A stretch of DNA of 64,000 nucleotides, taken from the NCBI GenBank assembly GCA_015062205.1, contig SUVB01000035.1, forward strand, positions 1 through 64,000. Direction: 5' to 3'. The notes under the pieces were generated by a model, which did not search any database, had not been told where the DNA came from, and saw nothing but the letters and a program-made list of their open reading frames with translations. Positions 15,952 through 27,825 of the stretch are shown here, one piece after another. The position numbers and the translations under genes were made by a program. Within the stretch, counting starts at the first letter, position 1. Each line of letters opens with the position of its first letter. This stretch comes from Desulfovibrio desulfuricans (GTDB lineage Bacteria > Desulfobacterota > Desulfovibrionia > Desulfovibrionales > Desulfovibrionaceae).

Positions 15952-18900
15952 TCAGTAATCGTATTTCCAGGTCAGGCCGCCCTTGGTGCCGTTCTGCTCC
16001 GTGCGCACCTCCACATTGGCGCGGGGCGTCAGTTCCAGCTGGATGACAAAGGCCGTGCTACCCTGCTTGGCCCCCTGCTGCACGCCCACGTACACGTCTT
16101 CCGTGAGATACTTGCCCATTTCCACCGAACTTCCGGCAGTCACGTCGCCGGAATCGGAGGAGGATTTGGAGCCGGAACCGGAGGTGTTGAAGCGCAGCAC
16201 GTCCGCGCCCAGCGCCTGCCGGGCGGAATCCAGCACGCCGCCGCCCTCGCCGTCGCCCGTGCCGAAGCCCGCCAGCTGCGCCACCGCCGCCGCCAAGCGC
16301 AGATTCTCCAGCCGGCCGAGTTCGCTGGCGCTCTTGCCAAAGAGCATGCGGGCCAGAATCTCGTCGCGCGGCAGGGATGGCTCGCTGCTCAGCACAAGCT
16401 GCATCTTGCGCACTGTGCCTGTGACGGCCATGTTGGCCGTCAGGTCCGCCGTCCGGTTGGTCAGCACGATGTCCAGCAGGGGGTTGGCCACATTGCCGCC
16501 CCCGAAGGTGATGGCCCCGCGCGAAAGCTTGAAGGTCTTGCCGAGAATCTCCAGCTGCCCCTTGGCGGCTTCCACCTGCCCGGAAATCACCGGGGCGGCG
16601 GGCGTGCCCGTCACGCGCATGTCCGCCTTCCATTCGCTTTGCAGGCCGAACCCTTCCACAAGGAAACGGCCGGGCATGAGCAGGCGCAGATCCAGCAGGC
16701 CAGCCCCGCCGTCCGCCGGAGCTTCGGCCTGCGCGGCGGGCGCGGCAGCGGTCGCGGGCGGAGTCCTGCCCGCCCCGGCCTGTGCAGGCGGCGCGGCGGA
16801 TGCGGCGCGGGAGTTCTGTTTCACCCAGGCGGGCACATCCTCGCGCACGGGCAGGGTGGTCACGCTGCCGCCCACATCCAGCCGGTTAAGCAATACCACG
16901 CCCTGGTTGACGGTAAGCTGCCCGCGCACTTCCGGCGCTGCGGCCTCGCCCCGCACGGTCACCCTGCCGGAAAGGTCCACGCGCGCATCCCTGCGGCGCA
17001 GCGGGCGCAGACGGTCGATAACGGTTGTAATGTCCAGCCCCTTGCCGTCCAGCCCGGCGCGGCCCGAAACGCGCACCGTGCCGCCCTGACCGTCGGCCGC
17101 GTCCAGATGCAGTCTGGCGGCCCCCGGCGCGTCCTTCCCGGCCTGCTCCAGATCCACCCGCATCGTGATGGAGGGCAGGAGCACGCCGATGTCCACATTC
17201 TCGTAACGGCCCTTCTCCAGCTTCACAAATCCCCTGGCCGCGGGCGCTTCCATGCTGCCCGACACTTCCAGGGCAATGCCCAGCTTTCCGGCCAGACGCT
17301 GGTCGGGCACGGGCAGCAGCGCCCAGAGCGGGGCCACCTCGCCGCTCCAGCGCACGGCCGCGCGCAGCGGCCCCTGCATGGCGGGCTGCGGCGGGGCGTC
17401 CTTGCTGTACAGCAGGGGAACGCGGGCCTCCACGCGGCACTCCGTGCCGCCCAGCGCGCGCACCGAGGCCGGATCAAGCGCCAGGCGCAGGGCCAGCGCG
17501 CCGCCCGCGTCGGAACGCTCCAGCCTGCCGGTGAGTTCAAGATTCAGAGGCCTGACCGTTGTGCCGGGCATGTGCAGCCCGCGCACGGCGACGCGCACAT
17601 TCCCGGCGGGGGAAGCCATGCCGCCGGAAACGTTCACATGCGCTTCCGCCGAGCCTTCGGGCAGAGCGTCAATAAGCGTCTTCCACGGAGAAAAATCCAG
17701 CTTTTCCACATCCATGCGCAGATCCAGCGCCTCCGGCCCCAGCGCGCCCTGCGCCCGCACCCGGCCCGAGGGCTTCAGGGCAAGGTCTATGCCCTTCAGT
17801 TGCATACCGGCGTCGCCGTAAGCCACCGTGGCCCCCGGAGCGGCCTTGATCCCCAGCTTGAAACCGGGCAGGCTCGCCTCCAGCCCCCGCACCTCCACAA
17901 GGCCCGGCTTCCAGACGGCGTGCAGGCGGGAGACAGCGAAACCGCCGGTCTCCAGCTGCGCTTCCAGCGGCCCCTGCAGGGAACCCTGCGCGCGCAGTTT
18001 GGCGTTGAGCGCCATGTCGCCCTGCCGCGCCCGGCCCAAATCCAGCCGCACCGCCACAAGGCCCCTGCCCCAGATGTCCGTCAGGGCGGCCTCGCCTTCC
18101 AGTCCGCGCACATCCGCGGCGGTTCCGGCCCCGTCGCTGTATGCCAGACGCGGCACGCGCCAGCGCAACGCGGCGGACTGCTCCACGCCCTGCCCCGAAA
18201 GCGCCGTCCCGGATGCGGGCGCCGCCGCGTTGCCCTTGTCTCCCGCGGTCAGGGCGGCGCGTTCCGGCGTGACGGCATCCGCACCGCCGGCAGACCGGGA
18301 ACGCAACTCCAGCGTCACCGTCGCCGCCTCGCCGTCCAGCTTCATGCCGGGGACAAGCGAGGAAAGCGCCTTCCAGTCGGCCGCGCGCACGTCCACCGTG
18401 CCGTCCACGCCGGGCAGGACCGCGCCCAAAGGCACGGGCAGTCGCGCGGTCAGCCCGCCGGAGAGTTCCACGCCCGGCGCATGGCAGCGCATGTCGCGCA
18501 GACCCGCACGCAGGGCATTGCCGCCTTTGCCCTGCTCCGGCGCGGCAAAAAGGACGAGATCGCCCTGCAGGGGCTGCCTGTCCAGCGCGGCGGCCACATG
18601 CAGCTGCAACTCCGTAGCCGGGGACGCGGCGGCATATCCTGCTGCCGGAGAGGCGGCGCCGTCGAGAACGGCCAGCAGCTCGCGCCAGCGCAGGGCCGCT
18701 GCATCCAGCCGCACAAGAGCGTCCGTGAGCATGCGGCCGCCCATGTCCGCCTGTGCGCAGCGCACGGCCGCATGCGTTTCGGGCGCGTCCAGCGGGCCGG
18801 AGGCGGCCACATGCAGCGTCAGGGGGGCGTGGAGCCTCTCCAGGGGACTGCCGCCGGACACGTCCGCCCCGTCTGCCGTCTGCACGGGCGTCAGCGTCAC

Positions 18901-20121
18901 CAGAAAATCCGCATCCAGGGCGCCTGCAAGCCAGGAAGCCGCGCTTCCGTCCGTCGCCGCCTCTCTGCCTGCCGCCGTCCGGCTGTCCAGTCCCGCATGG
19001 CCTTCCACGCCCAGCGGCCCCGCCGTCGCCTGCAGCGTTGCCAGAGCGGCGCGGGCCGCAACGGCCCCGCCCTGGTCGGCGGGAGCGGTCAGCCCGCCCT
19101 CCAGCCGCAGGTTCAGCGTCGCGCCCCGGCCCAGCAGCGCGGCAGTCATGTCGCCCCCGGCGGGAGCCGATGCCGCGCCTTCCGCCCCGGTGAGGATCAC
19201 GCGCAGCCCGGCCCCGGCGTCGAGGCCGACAGTCGCGCCTTCGCGCGGCAAGGTCACGGCGGCGTCCAGTTGCAGTTCAAGCCCGGATTCCTTCACCCCC
19301 GCGAGCAGCAGGGGCGCGCCCTCGGCCCCCGCAAGGCGCACTGTGCCGCCGAGCTGCGCGCCCTGTGTCCCGGCCGTGAGGCGCAGCGCCACATCTGCGC
19401 GGGTCATGGCGGCCGGCGGTTTGGACGGCGCGGCGGCCTTCCCCCCGGCGGGCAAGGCGCCGTCGCCCTCCTGTGCCGGGGATGCGGCCGGCAGCGCACC
19501 CAGCAGATAGTGCGGAAAACGGAAATTCTCCACCGTCAGCGCGTCAAGGCGCACTTCCGGCAGCCAGCCGGGCAGGCCGTGCAGCGTGCGCGTGACGTCG
19601 CCCAGCATATGGCGCAGGGTCTGCTCGTCCAGGGGGGCGGAAGGCGGTTCGGGCGGGGAGGGGTCGGTTTCGGGCAGGCGCAGCAATGTCGCGTCGTTCA
19701 GGCGCAGGGAGAGATGCGCCGCGCCCGGCAGCGCGCCGAGCTTCCAGTCAAGGCTGACAACAGGGGCGCGCAGCCACACGCCCGTGCTGTCGCACAGTTC
19801 CAGCCCGGCCTCGGCCCCGAACGGCAGCGGGCCGGACAACCGCGTCACGCGCGCCCAGATGCCTGCAGGCTGCCCGGGGACAGGCTGCAGCGCGGCATTG
19901 ACGCTTTCCGCAAGCCACGCCTGCACGCCTGCGCTGCGCAGGGCGACCAGCGTCGCGCCCAGCAGGACGAGCGCGAGTGCCAGAAGCCCGGCAAGCCCCC
20001 GCCGGCACCAGCGCAGCACACGCCGCCACATGTTCCGGGGAGGCCTGGGAGGCTGCGGCTTGGGAGCGGTCAGGCTCAGGTTTTCCGCCTGCGCGGCGGC
20101 TGCCGTCGTTTCCCCTGTCAT
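15952..20121 (-). CDS. tamB: Translocation and assembly module inner-membrane protein TamB
   Basis: A 1389-residue AsmA-superfamily protein. A single membrane anchor lies at about residues 42-63 after a proline-rich cytoplasmic stretch. It is followed by a very long repetitive beta-rich periplasmic region, and the C-terminal TamB domain (former DUF490) occupies about the last 350 residues. It ends GGLTWKYDY, a barrel-partner-like C-terminus. TamB spans the periplasm and works with TamA in outer-membrane protein assembly and, by current evidence, phospholipid transport. The start codon overlaps the tamA stop by one base (TGATG), so the two are translationally coupled. Length is within the family range. 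Confidence 0.9.
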   Translation of the reverse strand: MTGETTAAAAQAENLSLTAPKPQPPRPPRNMWRRVLRWCRRGLAGLLALALVLLGATLVALRSAGVQAWLAESVNAALQPVPGQPAGIWARVTRLSGPLPFGAEAGLELCDSTGVWLRAPVVSLDWKLGALPGAAHLSLRLNDATLLRLPETDPSPPEPPSAPLDEQTLRHMLGDVTRTLHGLPGWLPEVRLDALTVENFRFPHYLLGALPAASPAQEGDGALPAGGKAAAPSKPPAAMTRADVALRLTAGTQGAQLGGTVRLAGAEGAPLLLAGVKESGLELQLDAAVTLPREGATVGLDAGAGLRVILTGAEGAASAPAGGDMTAALLGRGATLNLRLEGGLTAPADQGGAVAARAALATLQATAGPLGVEGHAGLDSRTAAGREAATDGSAASWLAGALDADFLVTLTPVQTADGADVSGGSPLERLHAPLTLHVAASGPLDAPETHAAVRCAQADMGGRMLTDALVRLDAAALRWRELLAVLDGAASPAAGYAAASPATELQLHVAAALDRQPLQGDLVLFAAPEQGKGGNALRAGLRDMRCHAPGVELSGGLTARLPVPLGAVLPGVDGTVDVRAADWKALSSLVPGMKLDGEAATVTLELRSRSAGGADAVTPERAALTAGDKGNAAAPASGTALSGQGVEQSAALRWRVPRLAYSDGAGTAADVRGLEGEAALTDIWGRGLVAVRLDLGRARQGDMALNAKLRAQGSLQGPLEAQLETGGFAVSRLHAVWKPGLVEVRGLEASLPGFKLGIKAAPGATVAYGDAGMQLKGIDLALKPSGRVRAQGALGPEALDLRMDVEKLDFSPWKTLIDALPEGSAEAHVNVSGGMASPAGNVRVAVRGLHMPGTTVRPLNLELTGRLERSDAGGALALRLALDPASVRALGGTECRVEARVPLLYSKDAPPQPAMQGPLRAAVRWSGEVAPLWALLPVPDQRLAGKLGIALEVSGSMEAPAARGFVKLEKGRYENVDIGVLLPSITMRVDLEQAGKDAPGAARLHLDAADGQGGTVRVSGRAGLDGKGLDITTVIDRLRPLRRRDARVDLSGRVTVRGEAAAPEVRGQLTVNQGVVLLNRLDVGGSVTTLPVREDVPAWVKQNSRAASAAPPAQAGAGRTPPATAAAPAAQAEAPADGGAGLLDLRLLMPGRFLVEGFGLQSEWKADMRVTGTPAAPVISGQVEAAKGQLEILGKTFKLSRGAITFGGGNVANPLLDIVLTNRTADLTANMAVTGTVRKMQLVLSSEPSLPRDEILARMLFGKSASELGRLENLRLAAAVAQLAGFGTGDGEGGGVLDSARQALGADVLRFNTSGSGSKSSSDSGDVTAGSSVEMGKYLTEDVYVGVQQGAKQGSTAFVIQLELTPRANVEVRTEQNGTKGGLTWKYDY

Positions 20122-22118
20122 CAGAAGGCTTGTCCTATGCTGACGTAGATCTGCAGCGGCGGATCTCCGTCAATGGGTTGCAGGGGCACGCCCACATCCA
20201 GCCGCACCGGGCCGAGGGGCGTATAGTAGCGCAGGCCCAGGCCTGCGCCCCAGTTCATGTCGCCGATGATCTGCGGCAGTTCGTCCCTGTAGACCATGCC
20301 GCCGTCCAGAAAGGGGACGATGCCCACGTCATCCGTGATTTTGTAGCGGGCTTCCAGATTGACCAGCTGGTAGGAGCGGCCGCCCAGGGGATCGTCGGAT
20401 GTGTCGCGCGGGCCGAGGGACTGGTAGGCATAGCCGCGCACGGAACCGGCCCCGCCCGCGTAGTAGCGCAGAGCGGCGGGGATGCCGTGCAGCCCCGCGC
20501 CCGTCAGCATGCCCGCCTCCACCCTGCCCGCCAGCACGAGTTTGTCGTCCGGCTTGCCGTCCTTGCGGAAGGGCGCATAGTAGCCGCTGGCGGCGACGGT
20601 TCCGGTGAAGACGGTAAAGGATTCCCCGTAGAAGCCCGTGTAGGGCTTGACATTCACAGCCAGCTGCGTGCCCTCCGAGGGGTTGAGCACGTTGTTGCGC
20701 GTGTCGCGCCGCACGCCCGCACGCGGCCCGAAAAAGCCGTAGGCCTTTTCCGAATGTTCATTGTCCTTGATGGAACCGCTTTCGCCCCCCAGGCCCACGC
20801 TGCCCCACCAGAAACGGGAAAGGCGGCGCTCAATGCCGCCGGAGGCGCTGACGGCCATGCTTTCGTAGGCGCTGGTGTTTTCGTGCAGGGCCGAGGCGTC
20901 GAGCAGAAGGCGCTGCTCACGCGAGAGGAAGGCGGGCTTTTCAAACGCAGCCTTGAGCCCCTGCGTCTCCGTGGCCACGGGCGCGGTGAGCCTGAGCTTT
21001 TCGCCGTTGTGGAACAGATTGCGGTGCTCCCATGAGCCTTCGACACCGAAGCCGGTGTCGGTATCGTAGCGGGCTCCCGCACCCACGGAACGCATGGGCG
21101 CTTCGGTCACGGCCAGTTCCAGCGGCAGAGAGGCCGCGCCGTCGCGCGCGTCGGGCCGCAAGGCCTCGGTCAGGGGTTTGGCCTCCACCGTACGGAACAG
21201 GCCGAGGGCGCGCAGTCGGTTGGCGTAGTCCTCCACGGTGTCCGCGTTCCACGGCTCCTCGTCGGGATTCCAGGGGGCGAGGCGGCGCACGTAGTCCGCA
21301 TTCACTTCATTTGCCCCGCGCACCTCAATGCGCCCCATCATGGCAGGCGGACCGGAGCGCATCAGGATATCCGCATTGAGCAGGGCGGCCTCGCGGTCCA
21401 GCGTGTAGCTGGCCTCCGCCACTTCGGCCAGGGGATAGCCCTGCCGTCGCAGGCTCTCGGGCAGGGCCTCCACGGCGGCCAGCAGATCGTCGGCGATGAC
21501 GGGTTTCCCTACGGTGACGCCCGGCAGTGTGCGCGGGAAGGAGGGCGGCGGCACGGCCTCCGTCTCCAGCCCCCAGAACCCCACCTCACGCCGCCGGTTC
21601 CTGAAAAATTCCGGCACCACGGGATCCGTTTCATAATAGATGTCGGCGCGGCCCAGGCTGTAGCGCCGCCCGGGCGAAAGCGTGAGCGTGACGGCCACGG
21701 GCCTGACGGTTTCATCCATGGAAAATTGGGCCGTGCCGTCGTAATAGCACTGGGAATGCAGCAGGCTCGTCGCGCTCTTCACGTCGGCGCGGGCGCGGCG
21801 TTCCAGCGCAAGCAGGCTGTCGGGCGGCTCCTTGGCCAGGCGCGCAAGGCTGCTGAGGGAGCGCATCCTGTCCGCCAGTTCCCCGGGCCCGCCGTCCACC
21901 CTGATGGCCGTTGTGTAGGCAACGGGCTCCCCGCCCTGCCAAGCGGCGTCAGCCTCGGCTTCGGGCGTCGGGGCCTGCGGGGGCTCCTCGCCGCCGCCCT
22001 TGCCCAGCAGGCCGCAGCCCCCGGCGCACAACAGCAGCGCCAGCAACAGGGCCGCCCTGCCGCAGCGCACGGCTCGAACGCCCCAGAGGGCATGGCGTTG
22101 CGGCCCCGTCGATCCCAT
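20121..22118 (-). CDS. tamA: Omp85-family outer-membrane protein TamA
   Basis: About 665 residues: a signal region, POTRA domains in the N-terminal half (for example around GRIEVRGANEVNADYVRRLAPW), and a C-terminal 16-strand Omp85 barrel with typical stretches such as VGAGARYDTDTGFGVEGSWEHRNLF and a C-terminal IYVSIGQAF. It forms the outer-membrane half of the TAM complex with TamB. The N-terminus is odd: LLLALLLCAGGC resembles a lipobox, suggesting an acylated N-terminus. ATG 22118 is chosen because of a nearby GGAG; ATG 22136 in the same frame is the alternative. Distinction from BamA rests on the tamB neighbour. Confidence 0.88.
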   Translation of the reverse strand: MGSTGPQRHALWGVRAVRCGRAALLLALLLCAGGCGLLGKGGGEEPPQAPTPEAEADAAWQGGEPVAYTTAIRVDGGPGELADRMRSLSSLARLAKEPPDSLLALERRARADVKSATSLLHSQCYYDGTAQFSMDETVRPVAVTLTLSPGRRYSLGRADIYYETDPVVPEFFRNRRREVGFWGLETEAVPPPSFPRTLPGVTVGKPVIADDLLAAVEALPESLRRQGYPLAEVAEASYTLDREAALLNADILMRSGPPAMMGRIEVRGANEVNADYVRRLAPWNPDEEPWNADTVEDYANRLRALGLFRTVEAKPLTEALRPDARDGAASLPLELAVTEAPMRSVGAGARYDTDTGFGVEGSWEHRNLFHNGEKLRLTAPVATETQGLKAAFEKPAFLSREQRLLLDASALHENTSAYESMAVSASGGIERRLSRFWWGSVGLGGESGSIKDNEHSEKAYGFFGPRAGVRRDTRNNVLNPSEGTQLAVNVKPYTGFYGESFTVFTGTVAASGYYAPFRKDGKPDDKLVLAGRVEAGMLTGAGLHGIPAALRYYAGGAGSVRGYAYQSLGPRDTSDDPLGGRSYQLVNLEARYKITDDVGIVPFLDGGMVYRDELPQIIGDMNWGAGLGLRYYTPLGPVRLDVGVPLQPIDGDPPLQIYVSIGQAF

Positions 22119-22270
22119 GACGCTCCATACAGACATATGAACAGCATACGCCGTGTCGAACGCGCAGGCAAGGCACATCCGCGCCCGGCACTTGCAAAAT
22201 GCCGCCGCTGGGCTAGGATGCGTCAGACAGCGGCCTGCCCGGGCCGCATACAACCTTCTGCGAGGGAACC

Positions 22271-22618
22271 ATGAATTACGATCTCTGCCTGCACATGGAC
22301 AGCAAGGAGCCCGCCGTGCTGCGGCTTGTACTGGCCAATGCGGCCAACTACATCAAGGGTCTGCCCGGCGAACGCTTTCAGCTTGTGATTGTGGCCAACG
22401 GCCCGGCCGTAACCCAGTTCACGGCCGACAACGGGGAGTTCCGCGACATGGCGGCCCCCCTGCAGGAGAAAGGGCTGCGCATCCTGCTCTGCGCCAACGC
22501 GCTGGCCGCCAACAACATTGACAAGGCCGCCCTCTGGCCCGGCTGCGATGTGGTGCCCGCCGGCCTTGTGGAGATTGTGCGCCTGCAGCGCGAGGGTTTC
22601 GCCTACATCAAGCCGTAG
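22271..22618 (+). CDS. DsrE/DsrF-like small protein
   Basis: A 115-residue cytoplasmic protein with the DsrE-like fold: an N-terminal strand, a helix carrying LRLVLANAANYIKGLPG, the strand FQLVIVANGPAVTQF, and a later ILLCANAL with the conserved cysteine. The C-terminal VVPAGLVEIVRLQREGFAYIKP is typical of the DUF1791/DsrE branch. Relatives take part in sulfur relay, but many are uncharacterised. A GAGGGAACC site precedes ATG 22271. It is divergent from tamA and not in an obvious operon. Confidence 0.75.
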   Translation: MNYDLCLHMDSKEPAVLRLVLANAANYIKGLPGERFQLVIVANGPAVTQFTADNGEFRDMAAPLQEKGLRILLCANALAANNIDKAALWPGCDVVPAGLVEIVRLQREGFAYIKP

Positions 22619-23043
22619 CGGCCCGCCTCCCCGCAGCAGACGCGCGCCGACAGCGCGGCTTTCCATCCGGCAGATTTCAGGCCGGATCATGGCATATGAC
22701 AATCACCGCTGCGGCTGCGCGCTCCCCCCGCCCCTCCGGACGGCCGCCCCCTGGCGCAGTTCCTCAGACACGGCATGACGGGCCGGGCCGCCGCGCGACG
22801 ACCCGCCCGCCATACCTTGTCCCGCAGGACGCCGCGCCTGCGGCCTGCCCACCCGGTCCGGACCCGGCTCGTCGCCATGCCGGGCTGCCGGCGCCCCCCG
22901 TCGCGCTCCCGAAAGCGCTCATGGTTTTCTGCCGGGTCTTCCGGCTCTGGAGGGACAGACAAAGGAACAGTCCGCCGCCCCCGCCGCAGGCTTGGCATGG
23001 CGGAAAGCTTGTGCTAGGAAGAATACAGGGGGATATCCAAACC
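22619..23043. other. 425-base region without a supported gene
   Basis: GC-rich sequence between the DsrE-like gene and the Fur-family gene. Open frames cross it, but none has a ribosome binding site or family features. It should carry the Fur-family promoter; no clear hexamers were found. Confidence 0.35.
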
Positions 23044-23505
23044 ATGACGACACAGGAAAACAGCGGTCGCCTCACGGACTTTCTGGAGTTCATGAACCGC
23101 AAGGGACTGAACACCACGTCGCAGCGGCGCATCATAGCCGAGGCTTTTTTTGAGCTGCCCGGCCACCATTCGCTGGAGGAATTCTATCAGCATATTCTCC
23201 AGCGCGACCCCGGCATCGGGCAAACCACGGTCTACCGCACGCTCAAGCTGCTCTGCGATGCGGGCCTGGCCATGGAGATACACTTTACCGACGGTATCAC
23301 GCGGTACGAAATTGCCAAACCGGACAGCCACCACGACCACCTTGTCTGCCTGGAGTGCGGCAAAATCGTGGAAATCTGCGACGGCCGCATAGAAAAAATC
23401 CAGCGGGAACTGGCGGAGAATCACGGCTTCCGCCTGCGCGGCCATGTGCATAATCTCTACGGCATCTGCTCGGAGTGCCGCCAGAAAGCCGCCGCAAACA
23501 GCTGA
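23044..23505 (+). CDS. Fur-family metalloregulator (Fur/PerR)
   Basis: A 153-residue DNA-binding repressor that senses iron, zinc or peroxide. The winged-helix domain (about 1-85) contains the recognition stretch PGIGQTTVYRTLKLLCDAGL. The C-terminal dimer domain carries the metal-ligand run HHDHLVC and two CxxC pairs, CLEC and CSEC, for structural zinc. The sequence alone does not separate Fur from PerR. ATG 23044 was chosen since the family N-terminus begins there; a GGGGGAT site lies ten bases upstream. Possible targets in this window are the palindromes before the Cys-rich mini protein (23591) and before flavodoxin (37378). Confidence 0.9.
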   Translation: MTTQENSGRLTDFLEFMNRKGLNTTSQRRIIAEAFFELPGHHSLEEFYQHILQRDPGIGQTTVYRTLKLLCDAGLAMEIHFTDGITRYEIAKPDSHHDHLVCLECGKIVEICDGRIEKIQRELAENHGFRLRGHVHNLYGICSECRQKAAANS

Positions 23506-23551
23506 CGCCGCCCCTCCCGCCTGCAGCGCTACAGCGCATCCCCCTGCGTTT

Positions 23552-23580
23552 GCCCGGATGCCCTGCAAAGGGTGCCGGGC
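23552..23580 (+). terminator. Probable terminator of the Fur-family gene
   Basis: The imperfect hairpin GCCCGGATGCCCT, loop GCAA, AGGGTGCCGGGC begins 46 bases after the stop codon and is followed by a GTTTGTGT tract. The stem has one bulge and G-T pairs, so strength is moderate. Confidence 0.55.
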
Positions 23581-23590
23581 GTTTGTGTAT

Positions 23591-23615
23591 GAAATGGACT
23601 TGAAATTTCCATTTC
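23591..23615. promoter_or_regulatory. Inverted repeat upstream of the Cys-rich mini protein, possible operator
   Basis: Arms GAAATGG and CCATTTC are separated by 11 bases, with the AT-rich centre ACTTGAAATTT. The repeat sits 17 bases upstream of a good promoter. It is reminiscent of a metalloregulator operator but is not a clean Fur box. The nearby Fur-family gene makes autoregulation or iron control possible. Confidence 0.35.
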
Positions 23616-23631
23616 CTCAAGCGTATTGAAC

Positions 23632-23660
23632 TTGACATTCATTTTTTATGGTCATAATCA
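23632..23660 (+). promoter_or_regulatory. Sigma-70-type promoter for the Cys-rich mini protein
   Basis: A perfect -35 TTGACA at 23632-23637, a 17-base spacer and a -10 TAATCA at 23655-23660. The surrounding 80 bases are AT-rich against a GC-rich background. The 5' untranslated region would be about 130 bases. Confidence 0.65.
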
Positions 23661-23795
23661 CAGTGACCTGGCGCACGGCAGGGCATCGCCTGCGCGGCGG
23701 CAGCGCCCGGGCGCCGCAAGCGCCGGTTTCCGCGTCGTCGCTCCGCCCGGCCGAGCGCGCCCGCCCCTGATGGGGGCGCGACATGGAGGAACCCT

Positions 23796-23954
23796 ATGGA
23801 TATGCAGACAATTATTGTTGTGGTGTGCGTGGCTGCGGCTGCGGTCTACTTCGGCCTGCGCATGTACCGGGCGGTTCGCAAGGGGCAGTGCGCCTGCTGC
23901 GAGGGCGGCAAGCCCGGAAAGGGCGGGAACTGCGGCTGCGGCTGCGGCAAATAA
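23796..23954 (+). CDS. Small Cys-rich membrane protein (FeoB-associated type)
   Basis: A 52-residue protein starting MDMQTIIVVVCVAAAAVYFG, a single membrane helix at about 4-23. A basic segment follows, then a cysteine cluster, QCACCEGG and NCGCGCGK, at the C-terminus. This is the layout of the FeoB-associated Cys-rich membrane proteins found next to ferrous iron transporters. No feoA or feoB is present in the window, so it is either an orphan or part of a remote regulon. GGAGGA five bases before ATG 23796 gives a convincing start, and a good promoter and an inverted repeat lie upstream. An ATG two codons later is also possible. Confidence 0.7.
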   Translation: MDMQTIIVVVCVAAAAVYFGLRMYRAVRKGQCACCEGGKPGKGGNCGCGCGK

Positions 23955-23986
23955 GGGCGGCGCGCCTCCCGACTGCGCCCCGGGCG

Positions 23987-24055
23987 TTACCCGCCGATGA
24001 TCTGCATGGCCATCTGCGGCATGGAATTGGCCTGCGAGAGCATGGCCACGGCCCC
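23987..24055 (-). pseudogene. C-terminal relic of a flagellin gene
   Basis: The leftward strand reads AMLSQANSMPQMAMQIIGG followed by a TAA at 23989-23987. This closely matches the conserved C-terminal D0 helix of flagellins (typically AQANQMPQ followed by a short hydrophobic tail). Only about 22 codons remain; further upstream the sequence runs straight into the end of uvrA. No other flagellar gene is in the window. The match is short, but the pattern of residues is characteristic. Confidence 0.5.
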
Positions 24056-24068
24056 CCTCCCGCGCCGG

Positions 24069-27023
<2,955 letters not shown>

Positions 27024-27206
27024 AAGGGCATATGTAAGCGGCAGCGGCGGCCTTGGCAAGGGCGCGGGCGCCGCCTCCCCCGGGCAGGCGGCAGGCGGGC
27101 CGTGCGGCCGGCTTCCGCCTCGCCGGCATGGACAATCCCCGGCAAAACCGGTATAAAAATTTTTACATCATTGCGGGCCGTACCGGTCCCGCACCCGGGA
27201 GGATGT

Positions 27207-27824
27207 ATGCCCCGCCGTTTTGCCCTCATTCTGCTCCTGCTTCTGCTGCCGGCCGCAGGCCCCATGCCGGCGCGCGCGCAGGCCGCCGACAGCCTCACGG
27301 CCCGAAGCGTCTTCGCCCTGCTGCCCGAAAGCATCTTCGAAAACACGCCCGAAGGCCTCGACGCGGCGGGCAAGCAGCAACTGCTCAACGAAGGGCGCTC
27401 CGAATTCTGGGAACTGGCCGGCGAGACGGAAGACACCCTGGTCTTCGCCTCCCTGCCCCTGCGGGACACCGCCGTCGCCCTGCGACTGTTCCGCAATACG
27501 GCCGACGGCTCCGTAGAGGCTGCCCTGGGCACGCTGGGCGGGCCCATCTGCACGCTGGAACTGTGGCGGGTGGACCATGCGGGCCGCGCCGTGCTTGCCG
27601 ACACGCCGGAAGAGCCGGATGTGGACGAGTTTTTCGCCAAGGGACGCAAGATGCCGCCGGATGTGCGCGCCACGGTCATGCTCTGCTTGGGGCTGGGCGG
27701 TCTCAAGGCCGAACCGCAGTTCTGGACGGGCACGGGCATGGCCCATGTGCCGCTGGACAATGACGTGAGCTATCAGTGGACCGGCAGAAAGTTTGAAAAG
27801 CAGGTGCGGCCGCACGTGGAATAG
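27207..27824 (+). CDS. Secreted protein of unknown function
   Basis: A 205-residue product with a clear signal peptide (MPRRFALILLLLLLPAAG, cleavage near ARAQA, residue 25). The mature part is acidic with no motif I recognise. It includes ARSVFALLPESIFENTPEGL and several strands such as DTLVFASLPLRDTAVALRLF. GGGAGGAT before ATG 27207 supports the start. A TATAAA at about 27151 lies in an AT-rich patch upstream and may be part of its promoter. It converges on trmH, with stop codons one base apart. Confidence 0.6.
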   Translation: MPRRFALILLLLLLPAAGPMPARAQAADSLTARSVFALLPESIFENTPEGLDAAGKQQLLNEGRSEFWELAGETEDTLVFASLPLRDTAVALRLFRNTADGSVEAALGTLGGPICTLELWRVDHAGRAVLADTPEEPDVDEFFAKGRKMPPDVRATVMLCLGLGGLKAEPQFWTGTGMAHVPLDNDVSYQWTGRKFEKQVRPHVE

Positions 27825-27825
27825 G

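Noticed and set aside
16639-20148. Very long rightward open frame (over 1100 codons) opposite tamB
   Set aside because: It mirrors tamB codon positions in GC-rich DNA, has His/Arg/Gln-rich composition with no motifs, and lacks a ribosome binding site.
22619-23043. Possible extra gene or longer N-terminus for the Fur-family protein
   Set aside because: The upstream in-frame sequence is Arg/Pro/Ala-rich filler; the Fur fold begins at 23044 with a usable ribosome binding site.
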